Source: Vogesella margarita (GTDB lineage: Bacteria > Pseudomonadota > Gammaproteobacteria > Burkholderiales > Chromobacteriaceae). From it: a DNA stretch of 64,000 bases. This document shows, one piece after another, positions 54,690-63,787 of this stretch. The notes beneath the pieces were generated by a model, which worked only from the letters and a program-made list of their open reading frames with translations, was not told the DNA's origin and made no database searches. Within the stretch, counting starts at the first letter, position 1. Each line of letters opens with the position of its first letter. The stretch covers positions 62,001-126,000 of the forward strand of contig NZ_JAQQLE010000013.1 in NCBI RefSeq assembly GCF_028548475.1, written 5' to 3'. A program made the position numbers and the translations under genes.

Positions 54690-55582
54690 GGCGCTGCCGG
54701 TGCTCCTGCAACCGCAGCCGCCACCGGTGCCGCTTCCGCGACCGGCCCCTGGCCACGAATCTGGCTCTCGGTTTCCTCGTTCAGGATCACGATGGCGATA
54801 CGGCGGTTTTCCGAGCTGAACACGTTCTGCCGGTTCAGCGGGTCCGCAGACGCCAGCCCGACCACGCGCAATACTTTTTCATCCAGCATGCCGCCGGCGA
54901 TCAGCTCGCGGCGCGCGGCATTGGCACGGTCGGCCGACAGTTCCCAGTTGGTATAGCCGGTGGCCGCGCCTGCAAAGCGGGTGGCGTCGGTATGGCCGGA
55001 GATGCTGATCTTGTTGGTCACTTCGTTCAGCTCGCGACCGATTTCCTGCAGCAGCACCCGCGTGTGCTCCATCGGCACCGCACCGCCGGACTGGAACATC
55101 GGCCGGTTCTGTTCGTCGATCAGCTGGATGCGCAGCCCTTCCGGCGTCATCTCCAGCCGGACCTGGTCCTTGAACGACTTCAGCACCGCGCTCTGTTCCA
55201 TCTTCTGCTGCAGCTTTTGCTGGATGCGCTGCTGCAGCTTGCTCAGCTCCGCCCGCTTCTGCCCGCTGGCCGGGTCCGGATTGCCGCGCTTGACCTGGCC
55301 GGACTGCTTTGTCAGATCGGTGCCGCCGCCGGGCACCACCGCGGTAGCGTCGCCGGCGCCGTCACCGCCCTGCAGCGCGAGCTTCAGCGGCATCTGGAAG
55401 TACTGGGAAATACCGCTGAGCGCACCGGCCGAGGTCGAGCCCAGCAGCCACATCAACAGAAAAAACGCCATCATCGCGGTCACGAAGTCGGCGTAGGCGA
55501 TCTTCCAGGCGCCGCCGTGGTGGCCGCCGTGGCCTTTCTTGATGCGTTTTACGATGATGGGGCGTTGCGATTCGTCAGCCAT
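54686..55582 (-). CDS. motB: Flagellar motor stator protein MotB
   Basis: A 298-residue stator subunit. The plug and single membrane helix are typical; the proton-binding Asp is D32 in YADFVTAMMAFFLLMWLLGS. The peptidoglycan-binding OmpA-like domain follows (ISISGHTDATRFAG, LSADRANAARREL, SSENRRIAIVIL) and ends in an Ala/Pro-rich tail. MotA, normally the preceding gene, is absent: 215 bases of non-coding sequence and then the putrescine operon lie upstream. Confidence 0.94.
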   Translation of the reverse strand: MADESQRPIIVKRIKKGHGGHHGGAWKIAYADFVTAMMAFFLLMWLLGSTSAGALSGISQYFQMPLKLALQGGDGAGDATAVVPGGGTDLTKQSGQVKRGNPDPASGQKRAELSKLQQRIQQKLQQKMEQSAVLKSFKDQVRLEMTPEGLRIQLIDEQNRPMFQSGGAVPMEHTRVLLQEIGRELNEVTNKISISGHTDATRFAGAATGYTNWELSADRANAARRELIAGGMLDEKVLRVVGLASADPLNRQNVFSSENRRIAIVILNEETESQIRGQGPVAEAAPVAAAVAGAPAAP

Positions 55583-55727
55583 TGTCAGCCGTGGCCTCGT
55601 TTTGAGTCTGGAGTATCAGGAAAGCGGCATGCCGTGTCAGCATAACCAAAGCCGCCGGTGCTTGCCAGCCGCGCCGTCACGTCACTGGCATGGCCGTGGG
55701 TGGCACGCCAGCCGTCCGGCAATAAAA

Positions 55728-55760
55728 AAAGCGGGTCGATTGTATAATCAAACCCGCTTT
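55728..55760 (-). terminator. Terminator of the putrescine operon
   Basis: AAAGCGGGT and ACCCGCTTT (9-bp stem, 15-base loop) followed on the minus strand by TTTT. It lies 38 bases beyond the spuC stop. Confidence 0.85.
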
Positions 55761-55797
55761 GCTGCTCGTAAATGCCGCTTCGTCGCGGCGTTCAGGC

Positions 55798-57177
55798 TCA
55801 GGCCAGACCGCGTTCCTTCAGCTTCTGCTCGAAGATCTCCATGCACTTGACCGCGGTGGCGATCAGCTCGTCGATCTGGTCCTTGCTGATGATCAGCGGT
55901 GGCGCCGACACGATGTGATCACCGCAGGCACGCATGATCAGGCCGTGCTGGAAGAAGATGTCGCGGCACATCAGGCCGATCTCGCCCCAGTTGTCGAACA
56001 GCGTCTGGCTGGCCTTGTCCTTGACCAGGGTGAACGCCTGGATCAGGCCGACCCCGCGCACGTCGTCGACATGCTCGAAGCGGGAGAACGCCTCGCGCCA
56101 GCGTTTCTGCATGTACGGGCCGGTATCCTCGTGCACGGCGGCGACGATGCCCTCGTCGCGCAGCGCCTTGACGTTGGCGTGCGCCACTGCAGCCGCCACC
56201 GGATGGCCGGAGTAGGTAAAGCCGTGGTTGAAGTCGCCGCCTGCGGCCAACGTTGCCGCCACCTCGTTATTGACGAACACCGCACCGATCGGCATGTAGC
56301 CGGACGACAGACCCTTGGCGGTGGTGAAGATGTCCGGGGTGAAGCCGAACTGCTGCTGGCCGAACCAGTGGCCGGTACGGCCGAAGCCGCAGATCACCTC
56401 GTCGGCGACCAGCAGGATGTCGTACTTGCGGCAGATGCGCTCCACTTCCGGCCAGTACGTGGCCGGCGGGATGATCACGCCGCCGGCGCCCTGGATCGGC
56501 TCGCCGACGAAGGCGGCCACCTTGTCGGCGCCGACTTCCAGGATCTTTTCCTCGATCCAGCTGGCAGCAAGCCGGCCGAAGTCGTCGGCGCTCATGCCCT
56601 TGCCGTACTTGTAGTGCCACGGCTGCTGCACGTGCACGATACCCGGAATCGGCAGGTCGCCCTGCTCGTGCATATAGCTCATGCCGCCCAGGCTCGCGCC
56701 GCCGATGGTGGAACCGTGGTAGCCGTTCCAGCGTCCGATCAGGGTTTTCTTCTCGGGCTTGCCCTTCACGTCCCAGTAGCGGCGCACCATGCGGATCATG
56801 GTGTCCACCGACTCCGAACCGGAGTTGGTGTAGAACACGTGGTCGAAGCCCTTGGGCGCCACTTCCGCCAGCAGGTGCGACAGCTCGACCACCGCCGGGT
56901 GCGAGGTCTTGAAGAAGGTATTGTAATAAGCCAGCTCTTCCATCTGGCGCTTGGCGACTTCCGGCAGATCCTTGCGGCCGTAGCCGATGTTCACGCACCA
57001 CAGGCCGGCCATGCCGTCGAGAATCTTGTTGCCTTCGCTATCCCACAGGTAGATACCGTCCGCATGGGTGATCATGCGCACCCCCTGTTCGTTCAGGGAG
57101 GTGGTGTCGGTAAACGGGTGCAGGTGGTGTGCGGCGTCCATTTCCCGCCATTGGGCGGTGCTGCGCTGATGCTTCAT
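55798..57177 (-). CDS. spuC: Class III aminotransferase, putrescine/polyamine--pyruvate type
   Basis: A 459-residue PLP enzyme. The Schiff-base Lys is K288 in TTAKGLSSGY, with YTNSGSESVDT and VADEVICGFGRTG as the cofactor motifs. It is closest in style to SpuC-type enzymes that pass the amine of putrescine to pyruvate, making alanine. CAGGAGAG precedes the ATG at 57177. It is the last gene of the ald-puuD-puuA operon; alanine dehydrogenase in the same operon fits pyruvate as acceptor. Confidence 0.88.
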   Translation of the reverse strand: MKHQRSTAQWREMDAAHHLHPFTDTTSLNEQGVRMITHADGIYLWDSEGNKILDGMAGLWCVNIGYGRKDLPEVAKRQMEELAYYNTFFKTSHPAVVELSHLLAEVAPKGFDHVFYTNSGSESVDTMIRMVRRYWDVKGKPEKKTLIGRWNGYHGSTIGGASLGGMSYMHEQGDLPIPGIVHVQQPWHYKYGKGMSADDFGRLAASWIEEKILEVGADKVAAFVGEPIQGAGGVIIPPATYWPEVERICRKYDILLVADEVICGFGRTGHWFGQQQFGFTPDIFTTAKGLSSGYMPIGAVFVNNEVAATLAAGGDFNHGFTYSGHPVAAAVAHANVKALRDEGIVAAVHEDTGPYMQKRWREAFSRFEHVDDVRGVGLIQAFTLVKDKASQTLFDNWGEIGLMCRDIFFQHGLIMRACGDHIVSAPPLIISKDQIDELIATAVKCMEIFEQKLKERGLA

Positions 57178-57231
57178 CAAATCTCTCCTGGTTTGAATAC
57201 GGGAGGTCTGCGCCTCCCGCTTGCTACGCAA

Positions 57232-58566
57232 TTACACGTGCAGCAGCAGGAACTTGCGTTCCCACGGGCTGATGACGCGGAAGTATTCGGCGAATTCCTT
57301 CTCCTTCATGCCGACATACATCTCGACGAAGCGCGCCCCCATCACCTCGGCCACGTCGCTGCAGGCTTTCAGGCGTACCAGCGCTTCCTCGGTGCCGTGC
57401 GGGAACTGGAACGGCAGCTCGTAAGCGTCGCTGGACAGCGGATCGCGCGGCTTGATCTTGTTCATCATGCCGAGGTAGCCGCAGGCCAGGGTGGCGGCCA
57501 TCGCGATGTACGGGTTCACGTCCACGCCCGGCACGCGGTTTTCCACGCGGCGAGCCGCCGGCGACGAGTGCGGCACGCGCAGGCCGACGGTACGGTTGTC
57601 GTAGCCCCACTCCACGTTGGTCGGCGCCGCGGTATACGGCGACAGGCGACGGAAGGAGTTCACGTACGGCGCGAAGAACGGCATGCACTCCGGCAGGTAG
57701 TGCTGCAGGCCGCCGATGAAGTGGAAGAAATGCTCGGTCGGCTTGCCGTCTTCACCGGAGAACAGGTTCTTGCCGGTGTGCTTGTTCAGCACACTCTGGT
57801 GAATGTGCATCGCGCTGCCCGGCTCCGCTTCCATCGGCTTGGCCATGAAGGTGGCGTACATGCCATGACGGAAGGCGGCCTCGCGCACGGTGCGTTTGAA
57901 CAGGAACACCTGGTCGGACAGGTCCAGCGCATTGCCGTGCATGAAGTTGATTTCCATCTGCGCGGTGCCGACTTCGTGAATCAGCGTGTCGACTTCCAGA
58001 TTCTGCGCGTGGCAGTAGTCGTAGATGTCCTCGAACAGCGGATCGAACTCGTTGACCGCGTCGATCGCATAGGAGCGGCGACCGAATTCGGCACGCCCGG
58101 TACGGCCAACAGGCGGCGCCAGTGGAATATCAGGATCAGGGTTGGGCGACAGCAGGTAAAACTCCATCTCCGGTGCCACCACCGGCTCCCAACCTTGGGC
58201 CTCATACAACGCCAGCACGCGCTTGAGCACGTTGCGCGGGGCGGTTTCCACCATCGTGCCATCCGGACGCACCGCGTCGTAGATCAGCTGCGCGGTCGGG
58301 TCGGTGGCCCACGGCACGAAACGCAGGGTGCTCGGATCCGGCATCAGCACCATGTCCGGGTCGGTCAGGTCCAGCATGCTGTCATCGGGATAGTCGCCGG
58401 TGACGGTCTGGATCAGCACCGCTTCCGGCAGGCGCATTTCCTGCTCGGAAACAAACTTGTCTTTCGGGACGATCTTGCCGCGGGCAACGCCGGTCATGTC
58501 CGGAACGATACATTCCATCTCGGTGATACGGTTGTCGCGCAGCCATTCAAACAATTGGTGATTCAT
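57232..58566 (-). CDS. puuA: Gamma-glutamylputrescine synthetase (glutamine synthetase family)
   Basis: A 444-residue ligase. The catalytic fold is shown by FYLLSPNPDPDI, AQMEINFMHGNALDLSDQVFLFK, HIHQSVLNKHTGKNLFSGE, WGYDNRTVGLRVPHSS and RVENRVPGVDVNPY. It joins glutamate to putrescine using ATP, the first step of the Puu pathway. The N-terminus MECIVPDMTGVARGK marks the PuuA/SpuI subgroup. It is in the minus-strand operon between puuD and the aminotransferase. Confidence 0.93.
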   Translation of the reverse strand: MNHQLFEWLRDNRITEMECIVPDMTGVARGKIVPKDKFVSEQEMRLPEAVLIQTVTGDYPDDSMLDLTDPDMVLMPDPSTLRFVPWATDPTAQLIYDAVRPDGTMVETAPRNVLKRVLALYEAQGWEPVVAPEMEFYLLSPNPDPDIPLAPPVGRTGRAEFGRRSYAIDAVNEFDPLFEDIYDYCHAQNLEVDTLIHEVGTAQMEINFMHGNALDLSDQVFLFKRTVREAAFRHGMYATFMAKPMEAEPGSAMHIHQSVLNKHTGKNLFSGEDGKPTEHFFHFIGGLQHYLPECMPFFAPYVNSFRRLSPYTAAPTNVEWGYDNRTVGLRVPHSSPAARRVENRVPGVDVNPYIAMAATLACGYLGMMNKIKPRDPLSSDAYELPFQFPHGTEEALVRLKACSDVAEVMGARFVEMYVGMKEKEFAEYFRVISPWERKFLLLHV

Positions 58567-58617
58567 GATGCATTTCCTCTTTTTTACCGGTCTTGCCGGC
58601 GGTTTTGCCGAGTACGT

Positions 58618-59370
58618 CTATTGATTGCGACGCATACGGCGCTCCCGGCAAGCTGCGCCGAAAGCCTCGAAAATTGCCTGGGACACGTCGTTCTCCCAGT
58701 ACTTCCATTCTGGATGCCACTGCACGGCATAGGCAAAGTTGCTGGCGCTGCCGACGCGGTAGGCCTCGATCAGCCCGTCCTCGGCCACCGCCTCGGCGAT
58801 CAGCCCGTCAGCCAGCCGCTTGATGCCCTGCTGGTGGATGGAGTTGACCTGGGCGCTATCGCGGCCGAGCCAATACTGCAGCCAGCTGCCGGCGGTGAAC
58901 TGCACGCTGTGCGCCGGCCCGTACATCAGGTCCAGGTCCTCGGTCTGCGGCTCGCGGTGGTCGTTCAGGCCCGGCTGCTCCTGCACGTGCTGGTGCAATT
59001 CTCCCCCCAGCACCACGTTGATCTCCTGAAAGCCGCGGCAGATACCCAAGAGCGGGATGCCGGCGTCGATCACCCGCCGCACCAGCGGCAGCGTGGTCGC
59101 GTCGCGCGCCTTGTCGTGCAGGGTGCCGGGGCGGCTGGGCACGCCCTGGTAGTGGTGCGGCTCGATATTGGACGGCGAGCCCGGCAGCAGGATGCCGTCC
59201 ACCAGATTAATGATCGTGTCCAGCTGTGCCGCGTCACCCAGCGACGGGATCAGCACGGCCACGCCGCCGGCCGCCCCCACCGCCGCGGTGATGTACTTCT
59301 CGCCCACCGCGTGGAAGGGAAACAGGCCTATGGTTTTGACATCACAAGGGATGCCGATAATCGCTTGCAT
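58618..59370 (-). CDS. puuD: Gamma-glutamyl-gamma-aminobutyrate hydrolase
   Basis: A 250-residue class I glutamine-amidotransferase-like hydrolase. The nucleophile is C111 in LLGICRGFQEINV, and the His-Glu pair is in VQWHPEWKY. It releases GABA and glutamate from gamma-glutamyl-GABA, the last Puu step. GAGG precedes the ATG at 59370. Its spacing to ald is 17 bases, so it is co-transcribed. Confidence 0.93.
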   Translation of the reverse strand: MQAIIGIPCDVKTIGLFPFHAVGEKYITAAVGAAGGVAVLIPSLGDAAQLDTIINLVDGILLPGSPSNIEPHHYQGVPSRPGTLHDKARDATTLPLVRRVIDAGIPLLGICRGFQEINVVLGGELHQHVQEQPGLNDHREPQTEDLDLMYGPAHSVQFTAGSWLQYWLGRDSAQVNSIHQQGIKRLADGLIAEAVAEDGLIEAYRVGSASNFAYAVQWHPEWKYWENDVSQAIFEAFGAACRERRMRRNQ

Positions 59371-59387
59371 GGTTACCTCGGTTGGTT

Positions 59388-60512
59388 TTACTGCGCCGTC
59401 TTCAGCACGGTCAGCGGATCGACGTAGTCGTAACCGAGATCGCGCGCCACCGCCGCATGAGTCACTTTGCCACAACAGATGTTCAGACCATGACGCAGGT
59501 GCGCATTGTCCTGCAGGGCCTGCGGCCAACCTTTGTCCGCCAGCTCCAGCGCATACGGCAGCGTGGCATTGGTCAGCGCCATGGTGGCGGTTCTGGCGAC
59601 ACCACCGGGCATGTTGGCAACGCAGTAGTGCACGATGCCGTCAACGATATAGGTCGGGTGCTGATGCGTGGTCGGCCGGCTGGTCTCAAAGCAGCCGCCC
59701 TGGTCGATGGCGACATCCACCAGTACCGCCCCGGTGCGCAGCTGTTTCAGCATCGCGCGGTTGAGCAGTTTCGGCGCCGCCGCACCCGGCACCAGCACCG
59801 CGCCGATGATCAGGTCCGCGTCCCGCACCGCTTCTTCTATATTGCTGCTGTTGGACATCAGCGTCTTGATGCCGCTGCCGAACAGCATGTCGATCTCTTT
59901 CAGTCGCGCCAGCGACTTGTCCAGCAGGGTCACATCGGCGCCCAGCCCCAGCGCCATCCGCGCCGCATTGAGGCCGACCACCCCGCCGCCCAGCACCACT
60001 ACCCGCGCCGGCGCCACACCCGGCACGCCGCCGAGCAGCACGCCGCGGCCACCCTGCGCCTTTTCCAGCGCGTGGGCACCAGCCTGTACCGCCATGCGGC
60101 CGGCCACTTCCGACATCGGCGCCAGCAGCGGCAGGCCGCCGCGCTCGTCGGTCACCGTCTCGTAGGCGATGGCCACGGCACCGGATTCCAGCAACAACTG
60201 CGTCTGTTCAGGATCCGGCGCCAGATGCAGATAGGTGAACAGCAGCTGTCCCGGTCGCAGCATGCGGCACTCGGCCGGCTGCGGCTCCTTGACCTTGATG
60301 ATCATCTCAGCCCGGGCAAAGATTTCTTCCGGCCGCGACACGATGGTGGCGCCGGCCTGCAGGTACTGTTCGTCGGTAAAGCCGATGCCGAGCCCGGCCT
60401 GACTTTGCACCAGCACCTGGTGGCCGTGCGCCACCAGTTCACGCGCACCGGACGGCGTCAGGCCGACACGGTACTCATGATTTTTGATCTCCTTCGGAAC
60501 GCCGATTAACAT
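59388..60512 (-). CDS. ald: Alanine dehydrogenase
   Basis: A 374-residue NAD-dependent enzyme converting alanine to pyruvate and ammonia. Blocks: [20 protein letters not shown] (substrate Arg), KVKEPQ (Lys near 75), YLHLAPD (His near 96) and the Rossmann [23 protein letters not shown] precedes the ATG at 60512. It heads the putrescine operon. A repeat core copy (59521-59533) is read as KGWPQ, another frame. Confidence 0.94.
   Translation of the reverse strand: MLIGVPKEIKNHEYRVGLTPSGARELVAHGHQVLVQSQAGLGIGFTDEQYLQAGATIVSRPEEIFARAEMIIKVKEPQPAECRMLRPGQLLFTYLHLAPDPEQTQLLLESGAVAIAYETVTDERGGLPLLAPMSEVAGRMAVQAGAHALEKAQGGRGVLLGGVPGVAPARVVVLGGGVVGLNAARMALGLGADVTLLDKSLARLKEIDMLFGSGIKTLMSNSSNIEEAVRDADLIIGAVLVPGAAAPKLLNRAMLKQLRTGAVLVDVAIDQGGCFETSRPTTHQHPTYIVDGIVHYCVANMPGGVARTATMALTNATLPYALELADKGWPQALQDNAHLRHGLNICCGKVTHAAVARDLGYDYVDPLTVLKTAQ
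59521..59533 (-). repeat. Repeat core copy (inside ald)
   Basis: 13-base core, minus orientation; the minus-strand ald reads it as Lys-Gly-Trp-Pro. Confidence 0.8.
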
Positions 60513-60553
60513 AGCACTCTCCTTTGGGTGATGTCGTGAAGCTCTGAGCCACA

Positions 60554-60575
60554 GTTGTTTAAAAAAATATACAAC
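60554..60575. promoter_or_regulatory. Inverted repeat in the putrescine divergent region, candidate PuuR operator
   Basis: GTTGT, twelve bases of nearly pure A/T, ACAAC. It overlaps the zone between the ald start and the puuR -35 box, so a repressor bound here would affect both directions. Confidence 0.35.
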
Positions 60576-60579
60576 AAAC

Positions 60580-60609
60580 TTGCATTCACACACTGATTTT
60601 GACTATAAA
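60580..60609 (+). promoter_or_regulatory. Sigma-70-type promoter for puuR-puuC
   Basis: TTGCAT, 18-base spacer, TATAAA. Transcription would start near 60616, about 108 bases before puuR. Confidence 0.55.
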
Positions 60610-60723
60610 ATGCACGGGTTGCAAAGAAATTTCGTTATTGCGGCGCAACAGACGGGCTCAAAGTGGTCAAAATCCTCATCGTTGTACGTCTAAAATTATT
60701 AACATACAGATTGGACAGGAAGC

Positions 60724-61269
60724 ATGGATGTTGGAGCACGATTAAGGATGGTTCGCGAACGCATGGGTCTTTCGCAGCGTGAACTGGCCAAGAGAGCGGG
60801 CGTTACCAACGGTACGATCTCGCTGATCGAGCAGAACCGCGTCAGCCCGTCGATCAGTTCGCTGCGAAAAGTGCTGGAGGGTCTGCCAATGACCCTATCC
60901 GACTTTTTCACCTTCGATGCAGACCCGCAAGCACCACGCGTGTTCTACAGCAAGGACGAACTGCCCAACCTCGGCAACGACCAGATCCAGCTGTTGCTGG
61001 TCGGCACCTCGCACGAGCGGCGCGACATCGCCATCCTGCGCGAAGTGTACGAACCGTTTGCCGACACCGGACCGGACATGCTGACCCATGACGGCCAGGA
61101 GGGTGGCGTGATCATTCGCGGCCAGATCGAGATCACCGTCAATAACGAAGCCCGCATCCTCGGCCCCGGCGACGCTTATTACTTCGACAGTCGCCAGCCG
61201 CACCGCTTCCGCAACGTCAGCGACGAGTGCTGCGAGATCGTCAGCGCCAGCTCTCCGCCGACGTTCTGA
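60724..61269 (+). CDS. puuR: Putrescine-pathway repressor, HTH-cupin family
   Basis: A 181-residue regulator. The N-terminal XRE helix-turn-helix is residues 4-60 (LRMVRERMGLSQRELAKRAG, TISLIEQNRVSPSISSLRKVL). The C-terminal cupin domain (VIIRGQIEITVNNEARILGPGDAYYFDS) binds the inducer. It resembles PuuR, which represses putrescine genes until putrescine is present. It is divergent from ald and followed by the aldehyde dehydrogenase gene. Confidence 0.9.
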   Translation: MDVGARLRMVRERMGLSQRELAKRAGVTNGTISLIEQNRVSPSISSLRKVLEGLPMTLSDFFTFDADPQAPRVFYSKDELPNLGNDQIQLLLVGTSHERRDIAILREVYEPFADTGPDMLTHDGQEGGVIIRGQIEITVNNEARILGPGDAYYFDSRQPHRFRNVSDECCEIVSASSPPTF

Positions 61270-61317
61270 ACCGCCTCCTGCTACGGGGCGGACCCGACAC
61301 AACAAAGGAGAAACACC

Positions 61318-62805
61318 ATGGCTCGCACCCATGCAGAATGGCAGGCATTTGCCAGCACGCTCACCATCGAAGGCCGCGCCTTCATCGACGGCCAGTATGT
61401 TGCAGCAGCAGACGGGCGCACCTTCGACTGCATCAACCCGGCCAACGGCCAGCACCTGGCCAGCATCAGCTGGGCCGGCGCGCCGGAAGTGGAACAGGCG
61501 GTCAAGGCCGCGCGTCGCGCCTTCGACAGCGGCAAATGGTCGGGCCTCGCGCCGCTGGCCCGCGGCCGCATCCTGAAGCGTTTCGCCGCGCTGATCCGCG
61601 AGCATGGTGACGAGCTGGCACTGCTGGAAACCCTGGACGCCGGCAAACCGATCGGCGACACCACCAGTGTAGACGTGCCCGGTGCCGCCTACTGCGTGGA
61701 GTGGTTCGCCGAGGCCATCGACAAGATCGGCGGCGAAGTCGCCCCGGTGGACCCGAAAATCGTCGGCCTGGTTACCCGCGAAGCCATCGGCGTGGTCGCC
61801 GCCGTGGTGCCGTGGAACTTCCCCATCCTGATGGCGAGCTGGAAATTCGGCCCGGCGCTGGCCGCGGGCAACGCCGTGATCGTCAAGCCGTCGGAAAAAT
61901 CGCCACTGACCGCCATCCGCCTCGCGGCACTGGCCAAGGAAGCCGGCATGCCGGACGGCGTGTTCCAGGTGCTGCCGGGTGCCGGTGACGTCGGCAAGGC
62001 ACTGGCGGAACACATGGACATCGACTGCATCGCCTTTACCGGCTCCACCGGTGTCGGCAAGCTGATCGCCACGGCTGCCGCGCAATCCAACCTCAAGCGC
62101 GCCTGGCTGGAGCTGGGCGGCAAGTCGCCCAACATCGTGCTGCCGGACTGCCCGGATCTGGCCAAGGCCGCACGCGCCGCCGCCGGCGCCATCTTCTACA
62201 ACATGGGCGAGATGTGCACCGCCGGCTCGCGCCTGCTGGTTCATCAAGACATCAAGGACGCCTTCATCACCGAATTCAAGAAGGCGGCCGCGCACTACCA
62301 GCCGGCCGACCCGCTGGACCCTGCCACCAGCATGGGCGCCATCGTCGACCGCGTGCAGTACGACAAGGTGCTGTCCTACATCGACAAGGGCCGGAGCGAA
62401 GGCGCGGAACTGGTGTGTGGCGGCAAGGCCGCGCATGCCGATACCGGCCTGTTCATCGAGCCGACCGCGTTTGTGTGCCCGCGCCCGGACATGACCATCT
62501 GCCGTGAGGAAATCTTCGGGCCGGTGCTGTCCATCATCACCTTCAAGGATGTGGACGAGGCGATTAGCATCGCCAACGACAGCGAGTACGGCCTCGCCGC
62601 CGCGGTGTGGACCAGCGACCTGAGTACCGCGCACAAGGTATCGCGCCGCCTGCGCGCCGGCACGGTGTGGGTCAACTGCTACGACGAAGGCGGCGACATG
62701 AACTTCCCGTTCGGCGGCTTCAAGCAGTCCGGCAACGGCCGCGACAAGTCGCTGCACGCGCTGGAGAAGTACACCGAGCTGAAATCGACGCTGATCAAGC
62801 TGTAA
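61318..62805 (+). CDS. puuC: Gamma-glutamyl-gamma-aminobutyraldehyde dehydrogenase
   Basis: A 495-residue aldehyde dehydrogenase. The catalytic Cys is C300 in NMGEMCTAGSR, the general base Glu is in LELGGKSPNIV, and the cofactor motif is FTGSTGVGK. In E. coli PuuC oxidises the aldehyde made from glutamylputrescine. AAAGGAGAAACACC precedes the ATG. It lies 48 bases after puuR and ends in a strong terminator. Confidence 0.93.
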   Translation: MARTHAEWQAFASTLTIEGRAFIDGQYVAAADGRTFDCINPANGQHLASISWAGAPEVEQAVKAARRAFDSGKWSGLAPLARGRILKRFAALIREHGDELALLETLDAGKPIGDTTSVDVPGAAYCVEWFAEAIDKIGGEVAPVDPKIVGLVTREAIGVVAAVVPWNFPILMASWKFGPALAAGNAVIVKPSEKSPLTAIRLAALAKEAGMPDGVFQVLPGAGDVGKALAEHMDIDCIAFTGSTGVGKLIATAAAQSNLKRAWLELGGKSPNIVLPDCPDLAKAARAAAGAIFYNMGEMCTAGSRLLVHQDIKDAFITEFKKAAAHYQPADPLDPATSMGAIVDRVQYDKVLSYIDKGRSEGAELVCGGKAAHADTGLFIEPTAFVCPRPDMTICREEIFGPVLSIITFKDVDEAISIANDSEYGLAAAVWTSDLSTAHKVSRRLRAGTVWVNCYDEGGDMNFPFGGFKQSGNGRDKSLHALEKYTELKSTLIKL

Positions 62806-62830
62806 CAGCGGCGCGACGCCGGCAACAACA

Positions 62831-62853
62831 ACGGGCCTTCACGGCCCGTTTTT
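62831..62853 (+). terminator. Intrinsic terminator of puuRC
   Basis: ACGGGCC, 5-base loop, GGCCCGT, then TTTT. Confidence 0.88.
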
Positions 62854-62897
62854 CATTGGCCGGCCGCCGGCCATAGCCGACAGCCACCCCAAAAGCA

Positions 62898-62930
62898 TTG
62901 CGGCCAACCTTGCTGCAAGGTTGGCCGCAA
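62898..62930. repeat. Inverted pair of the 14-base repeat (15-bp hairpin)
   Basis: Copies at 62898-62911 (minus) and 62917-62930 (plus) make a perfect 15-bp stem with a 3-base loop between the convergent puuC and enoyl-CoA hydratase genes, after a normal terminator. Confidence 0.9.
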
Positions 62931-62964
62931 GCCGTGACTGGCACCCGCGCGGCGCCGTGTGCAA

Positions 62965-63777
62965 CTAGTCGCGGAACATCGGCCGCTCGCCGCTGACCGC
63001 CGCCATCACCGCCACCTGGATGTCTTCCGACATCAGCATCGCCGCGTTCCAGGTCGCCACGTAATTCAGCCCCTCGGCCACGCTGTGGTCGCGGCTATAG
63101 TTGAGGATTTCCTTGGTACCCTGCACCGCCAGCGGCGATTTGGCCGCGATCTGCAACGCCATCGCCTCCGCTGCCTGCAACAGCGCCTCGCGATCTGGCA
63201 GCACGCGATTGACCAGCTGCATCGCCTTCGCCTCGCCCGCCGGCACGTCGCGCGCGGTCAGCGCCAGCTCGCGGGCATTGCCCTCGCCCACCACCCGCGC
63301 CAGGCGCTGCAGGCTGCCGACATCGGCAACCATGCCGACATCGACCTCGCGCACACTGAACACGGCACCCTCGGCGGCCAGACGAATGTCGGCGGCCAGC
63401 ACGATATCCAGCGCACCACCGACACAGGCGCCGTGAATGGCGGCGATCACCGGCTTGCGACACAACTCCAGGCTGCTGACATTGGCTTGCAGGCCGACAA
63501 TCAGCCGCCGCAGCTTGTCGCGCTTGCGCGCCTCGCAGCGGTCCTCGATGGCGCGCTGCATATTCATCAGCATCGCGAGATCAATGCCGGCACAGAAATG
63601 CTTGCCGTTGCCGGACAGCACCACGGCGCGCACCTGCGGCTCGGCGTCGCACCACTCCATCGCCTGCTGCAGCTCCTGCCACATCGCCTCGTTCAGCGAG
63701 TTGGCCTTGTCCGGACGGTTCAGCGCCACGTGGGCGACCTGTTGCCGCACCTCGACGGTGATCGTGTCATAGCTCAT
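62965..63777 (-). CDS. Enoyl-CoA hydratase/isomerase family protein
   Basis: A 270-residue crotonase-fold enzyme. The oxyanion segments are SGNGKHFCAGIDLAML and IHGACVGGALDIVLAADI. The catalytic region has SVREVDVGMVADVGSLQRL, with Asp residues in the pattern of dienoyl-CoA isomerases rather than the two Glu of hydratases. So it may be a delta3,5-delta2,4-dienoyl-CoA isomerase. It is followed on the same strand upstream by a thioesterase-like gene. Confidence 0.88.
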   Translation of the reverse strand: MSYDTITVEVRQQVAHVALNRPDKANSLNEAMWQELQQAMEWCDAEPQVRAVVLSGNGKHFCAGIDLAMLMNMQRAIEDRCEARKRDKLRRLIVGLQANVSSLELCRKPVIAAIHGACVGGALDIVLAADIRLAAEGAVFSVREVDVGMVADVGSLQRLARVVGEGNARELALTARDVPAGEAKAMQLVNRVLPDREALLQAAEAMALQIAAKSPLAVQGTKEILNYSRDHSVAEGLNYVATWNAAMLMSEDIQVAVMAAVSGERPMFRD

Positions 63778-63787
63778 CGTGTCGCCC

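Noticed and set aside
55759-59427. A 1222-codon open frame on the plus strand
   Set aside because: It is the antisense of spuC, puuA and puuD. Its translation is full of His, Arg and Val runs typical of the reverse of GC-rich genes, and the minus-strand proteins are clear family members.
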